A stretch of 37,265 nt of DNA from Sphingomonas sanguinis (GTDB lineage Bacteria; Pseudomonadota; Alphaproteobacteria; Sphingomonadales; Sphingomonadaceae). The notes beneath the pieces are model-generated. The model was not told the origin of the DNA. It saw only the letters and a list, made by a program, of their open reading frames with translations, and made no database searches. A program made the position numbers and the translations under genes. The stretch is taken from assembly GCF_001476905.1 (NCBI RefSeq), contig NZ_LDTE01000049.1:1-37265 (forward strand). The letters run 5' to 3'. Within the stretch, counting starts at the first letter, position 1, and each line of letters opens with the position of its first letter. Shown in pieces: positions 7,581 to 16,191 of this stretch.

Positions 7581-9062
7581 CTAGGCCGCAGCCTCGACCC
7601 TACTGGTGGAGACGGGGATGGCGATGGTGCAATGCACCCCGTCGGGGCCCAGCTCATAGGTGGTGCGCGCGTTCAACTGATAGGGAAGCGCCCGCTCGAT
7701 CAGCTCGCGCCCCTGGCCGCCCCGCCGGGGATGGGGCTGGGGCGGCGGCATGGCGACGCCACTCTCCCGCCAGTCGATATGCAGCCAGGGCTTGCCGTCC
7801 GGGCCGGACGGGTCGAGGCACCAGGTGATCGACAGCCGCCCATCGGCCTGGCCCAGCGCGCCATATTTGATCGCGTTGGTCGCCAGTTCGTGGAGCGCCA
7901 TCGCCAGCGTGTGCACGGTCGAAGAGCGCAGCCGCACGTCCTTCGGCCCGTCCAGCGTCACCCGCCCCGCCCGTCCGTCCATCGCCGCCAATTCGGTCTG
8001 GATCAGGTCCTCGAACGATACCCGGTCATGGTCGCTCAACCGCGACAACAGCCCCTGCACCCGCGACAGCGCCGCCAGCCGATCGTCGAAATGCGCCAGG
8101 AAATCGGGCAGTTCGTCGGTCCCGCGCGCCGTATGGTCGGCGATGGAGCGAACGACCCCCATCAGGTTGCTGGTCCGGTGCTGCAACTCGGCGATCAGCA
8201 CGCGCTGCGACGCCTCGCTCCGTCGCAACGCGGCCTCGGTCTTGTGACGCTCGGTCAGGTCGGCGGTTACCACCAGGAAGCGGTTGCCATGCCCGCCCGC
8301 CAGCGGCAGCAGCGAGATCGTACTGCTCGCCCAGACCTGCGAGCCGTCGGGGCGGAAATACCGCTTGTCGAGCGTGCGGGGACGGCCGGTCGCCGCGGCC
8401 TGTTCGATCGCCGCCAGGCTGGGCGCCATATCGTCGGGATGGGTGATATCGGCCACGCTGGAGCGGAGCAGCAGCTCGGCGGGACGGTCGAGGATGCGGC
8501 ACAGTTCGTCATTCACCCGCTGGAAGCGCCCGTCCGGCGTGATGACCGACAGGCCGACCGGCGCGGTCGCGAAGATCGCCGCAAGCTGGCTCTCCGTCTC
8601 GGCCAGCTTGACCTGCACCACCTCTTCGCGAAGCCGCAATATCTCGGCCTGCGCCACCTTCCACTCGGTGATGTCGCGCGTCGTCGTCGCCACGCCGTCG
8701 CCTAGCTTCACGACCGTCTGATAGAACCAGCCATCAAACTGTTCATGGGTATAGTGATGCTCGGCCTGCTCGGGCTGGCCGGTTTCGGTCACGCGGCAAA
8801 AGGCGTCGAAAATACCCTCGACGATCACCCCCGGATTGCGCTGCAACAGGCTTTCGCCATGCACCTCGCCATAGCGGCTGGCCGAAGTGTGGTTGTTGAG
8901 CACCCAGCGGAAATCGACGATCCGACCCTGGTCGTCGCGGATCGCCTCGAACACCTGAATCATATCGGTCGACGCGTCCATGGTCGCCTGCAACAGCTCA
9001 TAGCTGGCCTGCAACACGGCGGCGTCCTGCTTTTGCCCGTTCGTCTCTTCCACCCGCGCCAT
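7581..9062 (-). CDS. PAS-PAS HWE-family sensor histidine kinase
   Basis: A 493-residue soluble kinase. Two PAS domains are visible: about residues 20-135 (ending TTTRDITEWK) and about 155-275 (ending VVTADLTERHK), with a short coiled-coil-like linker between them (about 135-160). The phospho-acceptor helix is LIAELQHRTSNLMGVVRSIA with His295, followed by the N-box HELATNAIKYG (391-401) and the WRESG segment (431-435). The His/Trp-Glu combination defines the HWE group common in alphaproteobacteria. A glycine-rich GGQGRELIE stretch replaces a full G2 box, also typical. No transmembrane segment is seen, so it senses a cytoplasmic cue such as redox state or light through a bound ligand; the PAS ligand is not identifiable. 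No response regulator is encoded nearby, so its partner is elsewhere. Confidence 0.9.
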   Translation of the reverse strand: MARVEETNGQKQDAAVLQASYELLQATMDASTDMIQVFEAIRDDQGRIVDFRWVLNNHTSASRYGEVHGESLLQRNPGVIVEGIFDAFCRVTETGQPEQAEHHYTHEQFDGWFYQTVVKLGDGVATTTRDITEWKVAQAEILRLREEVVQVKLAETESQLAAIFATAPVGLSVITPDGRFQRVNDELCRILDRPAELLLRSSVADITHPDDMAPSLAAIEQAAATGRPRTLDKRYFRPDGSQVWASSTISLLPLAGGHGNRFLVVTADLTERHKTEAALRRSEASQRVLIAELQHRTSNLMGVVRSIADHTARGTDELPDFLAHFDDRLAALSRVQGLLSRLSDHDRVSFEDLIQTELAAMDGRAGRVTLDGPKDVRLRSSTVHTLAMALHELATNAIKYGALGQADGRLSITWCLDPSGPDGKPWLHIDWRESGVAMPPPQPHPRRGGQGRELIERALPYQLNARTTYELGPDGVHCTIAIPVSTSRVEAAA

Positions 9063-9259
9063 TCCGACAGCCGCCTACATCCTCGCTTCCGCTGCCATAG
9101 CAGCCCGAAAGGGCCACGTATGCTGCGCATATTAAAGCGACACGACGGGACGACGTGATCGAATGTCCGACTTTCGGCGCACGGCATAATCCTTGCCCTA
9201 CCCTCGGCATCCTCTACACTTGTTCGACTAAAACATAACCGTGACGGGAGCAGGAACGG
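9063..9259. promoter_or_regulatory. Divergent promoter region upstream of the GH27 gene
   Basis: This 197-base gap lies between the divergent histidine kinase and GH27 genes. It contains CGAATGTCC (9160-9168) overlapping GTCCGACTT (9165-9173). Both nonamers recur in the gap in front of the GH5/GH43 pair at 13136-13288, the second one inverted. An AT-rich TTCGACTAAAACATAAC stretch near 9221-9240 could hold the -10 region. AGGA about 6 bases before the ATG at 9260 is the ribosome binding site. Confidence 0.4.
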
Positions 9260-10621
9260 ATGACTATCGATAGCGGCGGGATCAGCCGTCGGCAGGCGCT
9301 GGCGGGCGGGGCATGGGCCGGTGGCGCGATGCTGGGATCGGCCGCCATGGCGACGCCACCGCACACCGCAATGCTGGCACCCCGCCCACCCATGGGGTGG
9401 AACAGCTGGAACAGCTTTGCCACCACCATCACCGAGGCGCAGGCGCGCGAGACCGCCGCCATCATGGCCCGAAAGCTGCTGCCCTTCGGCTATGACATCT
9501 TCACCGTCGACATTCAGTGGTACGAGCCGGACGCGTCCAGCTATACCTATAACGCGGCGCCGATGCCCGCGATGGATGGCTATGGCCGGTTGATCCCCGC
9601 GCCCAACCGCTTTCCGTCCAGCGCCGACGGCTCCGGCTTCACCAAGCTGGCGGCCGATGTCCGTGCCATGGGCATGAAGTTCGGCATTCACCTGATGCGC
9701 GGCATTCCCCGGCTGGCCGTCAAGCGCAACCTGCCGATCCTCGGCACCCGCTACCGCGCCGCCGACATTGCCGACACCACCAGCATCTGCCCGTGGAACC
9801 CGGACATGTACGGCGTCGACATGACCAAGCCCGGCGCGCAGGCCTATTATGACAGCGTGTTCGCGCTCTACGCCGGATGGGGCGTCGATTTCGTCAAGAT
9901 GGACGATATGAGCCGCCCCTATGACGCCCACGCGCCCGAGATCGAGGCGGTGCACAAGGCGATCGGCGCAACCGGCCGTCCCATCATCCTCAGCCTGTCG
10001 CCGGGCGAGACCCCCGTCATCCGGGGTCCGCATGTCCGCCGCCATGCGCAGATGTGGCGCATCTCGGACGATTTCTGGGACGAATGGGCGATGCTGGAGG
10101 CGCAGTTCACCCGGCTGGAGAATTGGACACCCCATCGCGGGCCCGGCGCATGGCCCGATGCCGACATGCTGCCACTTGGACGGCTGGCGCTGGGCAAGCG
10201 CGATACCAAGTTCACGCCCGACGAGCAGCGGACGCTGATGACGCTCTGGTCGATCGCACGCTCGCCGCTGATCATGGGCGGCGACCTGCGTTATCTGGAC
10301 GCCGCCACATTGGCCCTGCTGACCAACCGCGCCGTGCTGGCGGTCAACCAGGCCTCGACCGACAACCAGCCGCATTTCGTCGCGGACGGCACGCGGATCT
10401 GGTCCGCCAAGCCCGAAGGCGCGCCCGGCGACCGCTATCTCGCGCTGTTCAACACCACCGACAAACCCCTGGAGGTCGGCATCGCCCTGTCGCAGCTGGG
10501 CCTGTCGCGCGATGTGGAGGCGATCGACCTGTGGGAGAGCAAGAGCCTGGGCCGGGCCACGCGCCGCTTCGCCCGAACCCTGCCGCCGCACGGATCGGGG
10601 CTCTATCGTCTGCGCGCCTGA
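9260..10621 (+). CDS. Glycoside hydrolase family 27, alpha-galactosidase-like, Tat-exported
   Basis: A 453-residue protein. ISRRQALAGGAWAGGAMLGSA at 8-28 is a twin-arginine leader. The mature part opens with PPMGWNSWNSF (43-53), the hallmark of GH27. The nucleophile segment is VDFVKMDD (209-216, probable nucleophile Asp215), and the acid/base region is WRISDDF (266-272, Asp270 or Asp271). The later SPLIMGGDLR motif and a C-terminal beta-sandwich (from about 385) are also typical. GH27 retaining enzymes release alpha-D-galactose, or alpha-N-acetylgalactosamine in some subfamilies, from oligo- and polysaccharides. The gene heads a plus-strand pair with the GH28 gene 58 bases downstream. Export through Tat suggests the enzyme folds before reaching the periplasm. 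The exact linkage specificity is not readable. Confidence 0.9.
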   Translation: MTIDSGGISRRQALAGGAWAGGAMLGSAAMATPPHTAMLAPRPPMGWNSWNSFATTITEAQARETAAIMARKLLPFGYDIFTVDIQWYEPDASSYTYNAAPMPAMDGYGRLIPAPNRFPSSADGSGFTKLAADVRAMGMKFGIHLMRGIPRLAVKRNLPILGTRYRAADIADTTSICPWNPDMYGVDMTKPGAQAYYDSVFALYAGWGVDFVKMDDMSRPYDAHAPEIEAVHKAIGATGRPIILSLSPGETPVIRGPHVRRHAQMWRISDDFWDEWAMLEAQFTRLENWTPHRGPGAWPDADMLPLGRLALGKRDTKFTPDEQRTLMTLWSIARSPLIMGGDLRYLDAATLALLTNRAVLAVNQASTDNQPHFVADGTRIWSAKPEGAPGDRYLALFNTTDKPLEVGIALSQLGLSRDVEAIDLWESKSLGRATRRFARTLPPHGSGLYRLRA

Positions 10622-10679
10622 GGGAGGTGAACGAACCGTCCTCAACCGGACATACCGTGGTGGGGATCGGGGTGGCAGG

Positions 10680-12005
10680 ATGCGGCGCATGACGAACGCC
10701 CTGCCCCTGCGCCTCTGGCTTGCTCCGCTGCCGATCCTCCTGCTGGTCGCCGCTCCGGCCAGCGCGCAGGACCGGCGACAGGTCGGCGAGCCCGCGCTGC
10801 CGACACAGGTCTGCACCAGCCTGGCCCCCGACGATGCCGCGTGGCCGAAGGAGACGCGGCGGATACAGGCGGCGATCGACCATTGTCCGGCGGGTGCCGC
10901 CGTCCGGCTGACCGGCGCGGGACGCTTCGTCAGTGGGCCGTTGCGCATGAAATCGGGCGTGACGCTGTGGCTCGATCGCGGGGCGGTCCTGACGGCGGTC
11001 CCCGATCCGCGCGCCTATGACCGCGGGCAAGGGCTGTGCGGAACGATCGCGGCGAAGGGCAATGGCTGCCTGCCCTTCCTGTCCTTCGCCGGCACGCGCG
11101 GTGGCGGGATCGTCGGCGACGGGGTGATCGACGGTTCGGGCGGCGCGGTCATGGTCGGGCATGACGAAAGCTGGTGGCAGCTCGCCCGCCGTGCCCAGCG
11201 CGAGGGCGGCAAGCAGAACAATCCCCGGCTGATCGAAGCGGACGACGCGCGCGACCTGACCTTTTACCGCGTGACCCTGCACGATGCGCCCAATTTCCAT
11301 CTCGTGCTGAACGGGGTGGAGGGTGCGACCATCTGGGGCATCCGCATCGATACGCCCGCCGACGCGCGGAACACCGATGGCATCGACCCGGGCGCGTCGC
11401 AGGACGTGACCATCGCCGACAGCTTTATCCGCACCGGCGACGACAATATCGCGATCAAGGCCGGGCATGGGCCTACCCGCTACATCTCGATCCTCGACAG
11501 CCATTTCTATGCGGGCCACGGCCTGTCGATTGGCAGTGAGACCAATGCCGGGGTCAGCGATATCCTGGTCCGCAACGTGACGCTGGACGGCACGACCTCG
11601 GGCCTGCGGATCAAGAGCGATGCCAGCCGGGGCGGGCTCGTGACACGAGTTCGTTATGAGGGCGTCTGCCTGCGCGGCAATCAGCGGCCGATCGACTTCG
11701 ACACCCGCTACGATCCGGGGGCCAGCGGGATGGATATCCCGGTCTATCGCGACATCCTGCTGAAGGGCGTCACCGGGGAGGACGGCACGCTCGTGCTGCG
11801 GGGCCATGATGCGCACCACCCGGTGCAGGTGACGCTGGACGGTGTGCGCTTCGCCGCAACCGCGCGGTGGCAGGTCGAAAATGCAGCACTGTCGGCTGGC
11901 CCGGGCGGCGTATCGCCGACCCCGCCGGGCCTGACCCTGCCGCCCGCCATCGGCCCGGCACCCGATTGCGCCGCGCGCTGGCTGCCGTTTCCGGCGGGCG
12001 ATTAA
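10680..12005 (+). CDS. Glycoside hydrolase family 28, polygalacturonase-like
   Basis: A 441-residue exported right-handed beta-helix enzyme. A Sec signal peptide (hydrophobic LWLAPLPILLLVAAPASAQ) ends near residue 30. GH28 catalytic blocks follow in order: NTDGID (231-236), GDDNIAIK (253-260, the usual GDDC(I/V)A(I/V) with Asn in place of Cys), GHGLSIGS (279-286) and RIK (310-312). GH28 enzymes hydrolyse alpha-1,4-galacturonosyl or rhamnogalacturonan linkages with inversion. The alternative ATG at 10689 has a slightly better-spaced AGGA; the leader works from either start. It follows GH27 closely and probably shares its transcript. Its TAA stop shares three bases of a TTAA palindrome with the stop of the convergent GH5-like gene. 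Substrate is probably a pectic fragment. Confidence 0.92.
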   Translation: MRRMTNALPLRLWLAPLPILLLVAAPASAQDRRQVGEPALPTQVCTSLAPDDAAWPKETRRIQAAIDHCPAGAAVRLTGAGRFVSGPLRMKSGVTLWLDRGAVLTAVPDPRAYDRGQGLCGTIAAKGNGCLPFLSFAGTRGGGIVGDGVIDGSGGAVMVGHDESWWQLARRAQREGGKQNNPRLIEADDARDLTFYRVTLHDAPNFHLVLNGVEGATIWGIRIDTPADARNTDGIDPGASQDVTIADSFIRTGDDNIAIKAGHGPTRYISILDSHFYAGHGLSIGSETNAGVSDILVRNVTLDGTTSGLRIKSDASRGGLVTRVRYEGVCLRGNQRPIDFDTRYDPGASGMDIPVYRDILLKGVTGEDGTLVLRGHDAHHPVQVTLDGVRFAATARWQVENAALSAGPGGVSPTPPGLTLPPAIGPAPDCAARWLPFPAGD

Positions 12006-13135
12006 CGCACCTCCGGCACCACGCCCTTGGGGGCGGCGGACAGGCGGCGGATCAGGTCCGTTTCCGCCGCACGATAGGGCGTGCCGTCGCGGCGGAATAC
12101 CTCGTGGAACCAGATGGTCGGCTCCTCCAGCACATAGGGCCGTTTCCAGCTGTCCCAGGGCAAGCGCGTCTGCGTCTTCCCGTCGACAAAGCCCCAGTTC
12201 ATCATCGCGACATTGTAGCGCTTGGCGATGGGCAGCGAGCCGTCGAAGGTCGATCCATTGCCGCGCGCCATATATTCGGTGCACAGGATCGGGCGGTGAT
12301 AGGGCAGCAACTGCTTCACCCGCCGCTCGAACGTCTCGGGCCAGCTATAGTCGTGAAAGGTGATGACGTCGGACTGCGACAATTGCAGCCGGTCCATCGC
12401 CGAGGCCTTTCCGTCCGGCGTCCAGTCGTCGCCCTGCCACACGCCGGAAGTCAGCGGCTGCGACGGTTCGGCCGCGCGCGCCCAGTCGAACACCTGCGCC
12501 AGCATCGCGCGGACCAGCGGTTCCTTGCCCTCCTGCCCCGGATATTGGTCGGCACCATTGTCGGGCTCGTTCCACAGGTCCCAGCCCAGGACGCGCGGAT
12601 CGTCCTTGAACGCGCCGATCACCCCCTGGACATAGGCCCGGTATCTCGGCCAGTTCGCCCGGTCGCGCAGGCCCGCCATGCCCGGCCCCTGCACCCAGCC
12701 GGAATTGTGGACGCCGGGGATCGGCGGATGCTGCGGCCCCAGCTTCGGGTTCGGGTCCCAGCAGCTGTCGAACAGCACGAACAGCGGGCGGATGCCATGC
12801 GCCTTCGCCATGGTCAGGAATGCGTCGATCCGCCGCCGAAAGCCGTCCGGGTCCTGCGTCCAGAGCTGATCGTGCAGGAACACCCGCATGGTGTTCATGC
12901 CGATGCCCTGCGCCAGGCCCAGTTCGCGGTCGATCCGCTGAGGGTCCCAGGTCTCGGCCTGCCACATCTCCAGCTGGTTGATCGCACTGGCGGGGGTGTA
13001 GTTCGCGCCGACCAGCCAGGGCTGGCGGTCATACCAGGCCTTGGCCTGCGCCTCGGTCCAGCGGGGTCGCGCCTCGGCGGGCAGTAGCGGCACCATCGCG
13101 ACGATCGCCGCCGCCAGCCATAGGCGCATCCCCAT
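12002..13135 (-). CDS. GH5-like (clan GH-A) endo-glycosidase, exported
   Basis: A 377-residue protein. The start at 13135 is chosen because GGAG lies 8 bases upstream; an in-frame ATG at 13162 is less likely. A Sec leader (MRLWLAAAIVAMVPLLPAEA) leads into an (alpha/beta)8 barrel. Conserved points are GANYTPASA near the N-terminus, MNTMRVFLHD (80-89), GWDLWNEPDN with acid/base Glu190, FHDYSWPE, and ILCTEYMARG with nucleophile Glu287. This pattern fits GH5-type clan GH-A hydrolases; relatives are often loosely named beta-xylanase or cellulase. It is convergent with GH28 (overlapping stops) and divergent from GH43. The polysaccharide target is not identifiable; given the neighbours, a galactan, mannan or xylan side chain is possible. 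Confidence 0.82.
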   Translation of the reverse strand: MGMRLWLAAAIVAMVPLLPAEARPRWTEAQAKAWYDRQPWLVGANYTPASAINQLEMWQAETWDPQRIDRELGLAQGIGMNTMRVFLHDQLWTQDPDGFRRRIDAFLTMAKAHGIRPLFVLFDSCWDPNPKLGPQHPPIPGVHNSGWVQGPGMAGLRDRANWPRYRAYVQGVIGAFKDDPRVLGWDLWNEPDNGADQYPGQEGKEPLVRAMLAQVFDWARAAEPSQPLTSGVWQGDDWTPDGKASAMDRLQLSQSDVITFHDYSWPETFERRVKQLLPYHRPILCTEYMARGNGSTFDGSLPIAKRYNVAMMNWGFVDGKTQTRLPWDSWKRPYVLEEPTIWFHEVFRRDGTPYRAAETDLIRRLSAAPKGVVPEVR

Positions 13136-13288
13136 TCCCGTCTCTCCCGCGTCGACGCCCAAGGTCTTTTGCCCAGGCCGGTGTCCGACCGAATGTCCTT
13201 GAAAAAGTCGGACTTATCAAGTCATGTTCGTCATCGAACGATGCCGCCGCCCGACACAGAGCGCCCGTTCGACGAGGAGAGGATCAGG
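13136..13288. promoter_or_regulatory. Divergent GH5/GH43 control region with nested inverted repeats
   Basis: The gap contains GTCCGAC (13183-13189) and GTCGGAC (13207-13213), an inverted pair 17 bases apart. Inside it are CGAATGTCC (13190-13198) and CTTGA ... TCAAG arms (13199-13203 and 13217-13221) centred on AAGTCGGACTT. CGAATGTCC and the AAGTCGGAC nonamer (as its complement) are both also present in front of GH27. This looks like an operator shared by the hydrolase genes. The regulator is unknown. GAGGAGAGGATCAGG supplies the ribosome binding site for 13289. Confidence 0.45.
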
Positions 13289-14266
13289 ATGAGGCCGTTC
13301 GCCCCTATCGCCGCCGCGCTTGTTCTGGCGCTGACCGTCGCCGGATCGGCCGCGGCGAAGAACCCGCAGTTCGAGGGGGCCGACCCTCATGCGATGATGA
13401 TCGACGGCGAGATGTGGATCTTCCCGACCGGCGGGCCGGGCGGAAGCTGGGCCGCGGACCGGTTCGGGGCCTTTTCCAGCCGCGAACTGAAGACCTGGCG
13501 GCCGCGCGGCGAGCTGATCCGGCGCGATCAGATACGCTGGATCAAGGACGACGGTGCGCCCGAGCATTTCCTGTGGGCGCCCGGCGTCGCGACGCGCGGG
13601 GGCAAATATTATCTCTATTACTCGGTCGGCCCACAGAATCCGACGCCCAGTCGGATCGGCGTCGCGGTCGCCGATCGGCCGGAGGGACCCTATCGCGACA
13701 GCGGTCGTCCGCTCGTCACCGGCGGACAGGGTTTCGAGGCGATCGACCCGATGGTCTTCCAGGATGCCCGATCGGGTAAGATCTATCTTTATGCAGGCGG
13801 CAGCGCGGGCGCGAAGCTGCGCGTGTGGGAGTTAAAGCCCGACATGGTGACCCTCGCGCGCGAAGTGCCGGTCGCCACCCCGCCGCACTTCACCGAGGGC
13901 GCGTTCCTGCACGAGCGGAATGGCACCTATTATCTGTCCTACAGCCATGGCCGGTTCAACGGGCCGGACTATTCGGTGCACTACGCCACCGCGCCTTCGC
14001 CCATCGGCCCATGGCGCTATCGCGGCGCGATCCTGACCAGCGACACTACGCATCAGGGCCCCGGCCATCACAGCTTCGTCGAAATGCCGGACGGTCGCTG
14101 GCTGATCGTCTACCACCGCTGGGACCGCGCGCCCGGCCCCGGCCCATTCCAGGGCGAGCGCGTGGTAGCGATCGACCGCATCACCTATGCCCCGGATGGC
14201 ACCATCCGTCCGGTCCGCATGACCGATGAAGACGCCCCGGTCCTGCCGATGGCGCGGCGGCGCTAA
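13289..14266 (+). CDS. Glycoside hydrolase family 43, exported beta-propeller enzyme
   Basis: A 325-residue protein starting at ATG 13289, chosen for the preceding GGAG and the Sec leader (MRPFAPIAAALVLALTVAGSAAA). The three GH43 carboxylates are visible: general base Asp32 in GADPHAM, pKa modulator Asp153 in AIDPMVF, and general acid Glu203 in FTEGAFLHERNGTYYLSYS. A histidine-rich GPGHHSFVE segment and YHRWDR near the C-terminus match the family calcium or active-site floor region. GH43 inverting enzymes act as alpha-L-arabinofuranosidase, arabinanase, beta-xylosidase or exo-galactanase. With GH27 and GH28 beside it, arabinan or galactan side chains of pectin are the most likely substrates, but the subfamily cannot be fixed here. 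Confidence 0.88.
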   Translation: MRPFAPIAAALVLALTVAGSAAAKNPQFEGADPHAMMIDGEMWIFPTGGPGGSWAADRFGAFSSRELKTWRPRGELIRRDQIRWIKDDGAPEHFLWAPGVATRGGKYYLYYSVGPQNPTPSRIGVAVADRPEGPYRDSGRPLVTGGQGFEAIDPMVFQDARSGKIYLYAGGSAGAKLRVWELKPDMVTLAREVPVATPPHFTEGAFLHERNGTYYLSYSHGRFNGPDYSVHYATAPSPIGPWRYRGAILTSDTTHQGPGHHSFVEMPDGRWLIVYHRWDRAPGPGPFQGERVVAIDRITYAPDGTIRPVRMTDEDAPVLPMARRR

Positions 14267-14277
14267 GGCAGGCCGCG

Positions 14278-15102
14278 TTACGAGGCGGCGACGCCGTTGT
14301 CGGGACGATAGCCGAGCTGCTGCGAAATACGCGCGGTCGCCTCGGCCAGGATCAGTCGTGCCTCGGCGATCGTCACCGACTGCGATCCGTCGATCGTCTC
14401 CAGGAACGGGATGGTCAGCGCCGCCATGCAGTCGCCGCCAAAGCCGAATACCGGATAGCTGATATCGGTCACGCCGCGCGTGATCGGGCTTTCGCGCAGT
14501 TCATAGCCTTGCGCCCGCACCCGCTCCAAATCCTCGGCCAGACGCACCCGGCCGATCGGCCGCCCCTGCGCCAGCTCGGCCCGGTCGATGATCCGTCCCA
14601 GCTGTGCCGGGGGGGCGAAGGCCAGCAGCACCTTGCCCGAACAGCTCGCCACGATGTCGATCGACGCGCCCATGCGCAGCGCGAAGCCGCGCGTGCCGGG
14701 ATTTTCCTCGCGCGCGATGACCAAGCCCGCACCGCCCTCGATCACCACCAAGTGACAGGACTGCCCGACGGTCAGCGCCAGCGACTGCATCTCGGGCAGG
14801 GCGGCGGCGGTCAGCTGGCGCGCCGGCGTGGCGCGATAGGCGATGTCGAGGAATTTGTAGGTGACGCGATACCGGTCGTCGATCGGCGACTTTTCCAGAT
14901 AGCGCGCCTCCTCCATCACCACGACGATACGGAACAGCTCGCCCAGCGACCGGCCGAGCGCGGTCGCCATCTCGCTGACCAACATGCCCTGCGGATGGTT
15001 GGCGAGCAGTTCGATGATGAGGAACGCCTTGTCGAGCGCCGGGGCGGCATAGCTGCCCTTGCGGATGCGTCCCTCGCCCGTCTTGCCGCCCTCGACCGTC
15101 AT
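14278..15102 (-). CDS. IclR-family transcriptional regulator
   Basis: A 274-residue regulator. A winged helix-turn-helix at about 20-80 (PALDKAFLIIELLANHPQGMLVSEMATALGRSLGELFRIV) precedes an IclR effector-binding domain (about 90-265) with ALPEMQSLALTVGQSCHLVVIEGGAGLVIAREE, the SCSGKVLLAF loop, and the late RGVTDISYPVFGFGGDCMAALTIPF block. IclR proteins such as KdgR sense aldonates, keto-deoxy sugar acids or aromatic acids. Lying directly downstream of the Zn-alcohol dehydrogenase and at the head of the fucose-type block, it is the most probable regulator of that pathway. A perfect 6-bp-arm palindrome sits 18 bases upstream of its start, suggesting autoregulation. It is convergent with GH43. 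Confidence 0.92.
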   Translation of the reverse strand: MTVEGGKTGEGRIRKGSYAAPALDKAFLIIELLANHPQGMLVSEMATALGRSLGELFRIVVVMEEARYLEKSPIDDRYRVTYKFLDIAYRATPARQLTAAALPEMQSLALTVGQSCHLVVIEGGAGLVIAREENPGTRGFALRMGASIDIVASCSGKVLLAFAPPAQLGRIIDRAELAQGRPIGRVRLAEDLERVRAQGYELRESPITRGVTDISYPVFGFGGDCMAALTIPFLETIDGSQSVTIAEARLILAEATARISQQLGYRPDNGVAAS

Positions 15103-15119
15103 ACCGTCCCCCAGAACCA

Positions 15120-15136
15120 GTCCTATCGATTAGGAC
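15120..15136. promoter_or_regulatory. Candidate IclR operator (palindrome)
   Basis: GTCCTATCGATTAGGAC is an inverted repeat with perfect 6-base arms around 5 central bases. It lies 18-34 bases upstream of the IclR start codon in the 72-base gap behind the alcohol dehydrogenase. Its length fits the short palindromes bound by IclR-family dimers. It lacks a T-run on either strand, so it is less likely to be a terminator. Confidence 0.45.
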
Positions 15137-15174
15137 GCCGCCGGGCATCGGGCAAGGCGCGTCGCCTTAAGCGG

Positions 15175-16191
15175 TCACGCGATGGTGACTATCGCCTTCA
15201 GGACCGAATCCGCCTCGGCGATCAGCTCGGGCAGGCGCCGCGGCGCTTCGTCCAGCGTCAGCGCATGGGTGCGGATCGCGTCGGTCGGAATAGCGCCCGA
15301 CCGGATGCTGGCGATGACATGATCGAAATCGACCGACAACGCATTGCGGCTGGCGATCAGCGTCGTCTCGCGCTTGTGGAATTCGGGATCGGCAAAGACC
15401 AGATCGTCCTTGCACACGCCGACCAGCGTATAGCTGCCGCCATGCGCGACCCAGCCGAGCCCGGCGCGCATCGCATGGATATTGCCCGTGGCGTCGAACA
15501 CATGGTCGAACATCTCGCCCTTGCTGATCGTCGACAGCGCCTCGGCCAGGCCGTCGTCCGCGACGACGCCCTCGTCCAGCCCCAGGTGATCGCGGGCATA
15601 GGCCAGGCGCGGCGCGCGCGTATCGACCAGCACGATACGCCCCGCCCCGGCGATCCGCGCAAACAGTGCGACCGCCACGCCGATCGGCCCCGCGCCGACG
15701 ACCACCGCATCCTCGCCGACGGACAGGCCCGAGCGCCGCACCGCATGCGCACCGATCGCCAGGAACTCGACCATCGCCGCCTGGTCCAGTGACAGGCCCG
15801 TCGCGTCGATCACCGCGCCTTCGGGCACCGACAGCCATTCGCACATGCCGCCATCGGCATGGACGCCCAGCACGCTGATCCGGGCGCAGCAATTGGGCTT
15901 GCCCCGGCGACAGGCGCGGCACGTCCCGCAGGAAATATAGGGATTGATCGTCACGACCTGCCCCACCGTCAACGACGAACCCGCCGGCGCCTCGGCCACT
16001 TCGCCCGCCAGTTCATGGCCGATCAGGCGGGGATATTCGAGGAACGGATGCTTGCCGCCATAGATATGATAGTCCGTGCCGCAAATTCCCGCACGGCGCA
16101 TCCGCAGCAGGACCTCGCCATCGCCGCGCACCGGGCGGGGGCGTTGCTCGACCCGGATCTCCTCCGGCTGCACACAGACCAGCGCCTTCAT
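15175..16191 (-). CDS. Zinc-dependent medium-chain alcohol (sugar) dehydrogenase
   Basis: A 338-residue MDR-family enzyme. The start at 16191 is supported by GAGGCGGAG just upstream; longer in-frame starts exist at 16224 and 16284. Catalytic zinc ligands are Cys37 (AGICGTDYHIYGG) and His59-Glu60 (GHELAGEV). A structural zinc lobe has Cys88, Cys91, Cys94 and Cys101/102. The Rossmann loop is VVGAGPIG (about 165-171), with VDTR ending the next strand, suggesting NAD preference. The layout resembles RspB or L-gulonate/L-galactonate 5-dehydrogenase-type enzymes, which oxidise a secondary hydroxyl of a sugar acid. It diverges from the mutarotase and UxaB-like genes across a 140-base control region, so they probably work together on one substrate. 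Confidence 0.88.
   Translation of the reverse strand: MKALVCVQPEEIRVEQRPRPVRGDGEVLLRMRRAGICGTDYHIYGGKHPFLEYPRLIGHELAGEVAEAPAGSSLTVGQVVTINPYISCGTCRACRRGKPNCCARISVLGVHADGGMCEWLSVPEGAVIDATGLSLDQAAMVEFLAIGAHAVRRSGLSVGEDAVVVGAGPIGVAVALFARIAGAGRIVLVDTRAPRLAYARDHLGLDEGVVADDGLAEALSTISKGEMFDHVFDATGNIHAMRAGLGWVAHGGSYTLVGVCKDDLVFADPEFHKRETTLIASRNALSVDFDHVIASIRSGAIPTDAIRTHALTLDEAPRRLPELIAEADSVLKAIVTIA

Noticed and set aside
9257..9276. TATCGATA at the start of GH27 as a relative of the IclR palindrome
   Set aside because: Only the central six to eight bases agree and the site lies inside the coding sequence, so the match is probably chance.
10449..12284. 611-codon minus-strand frame opposite the GH28 gene
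   Set aside because: No recognisable domain; the GH28 catalytic blocks are on the plus strand in this interval.
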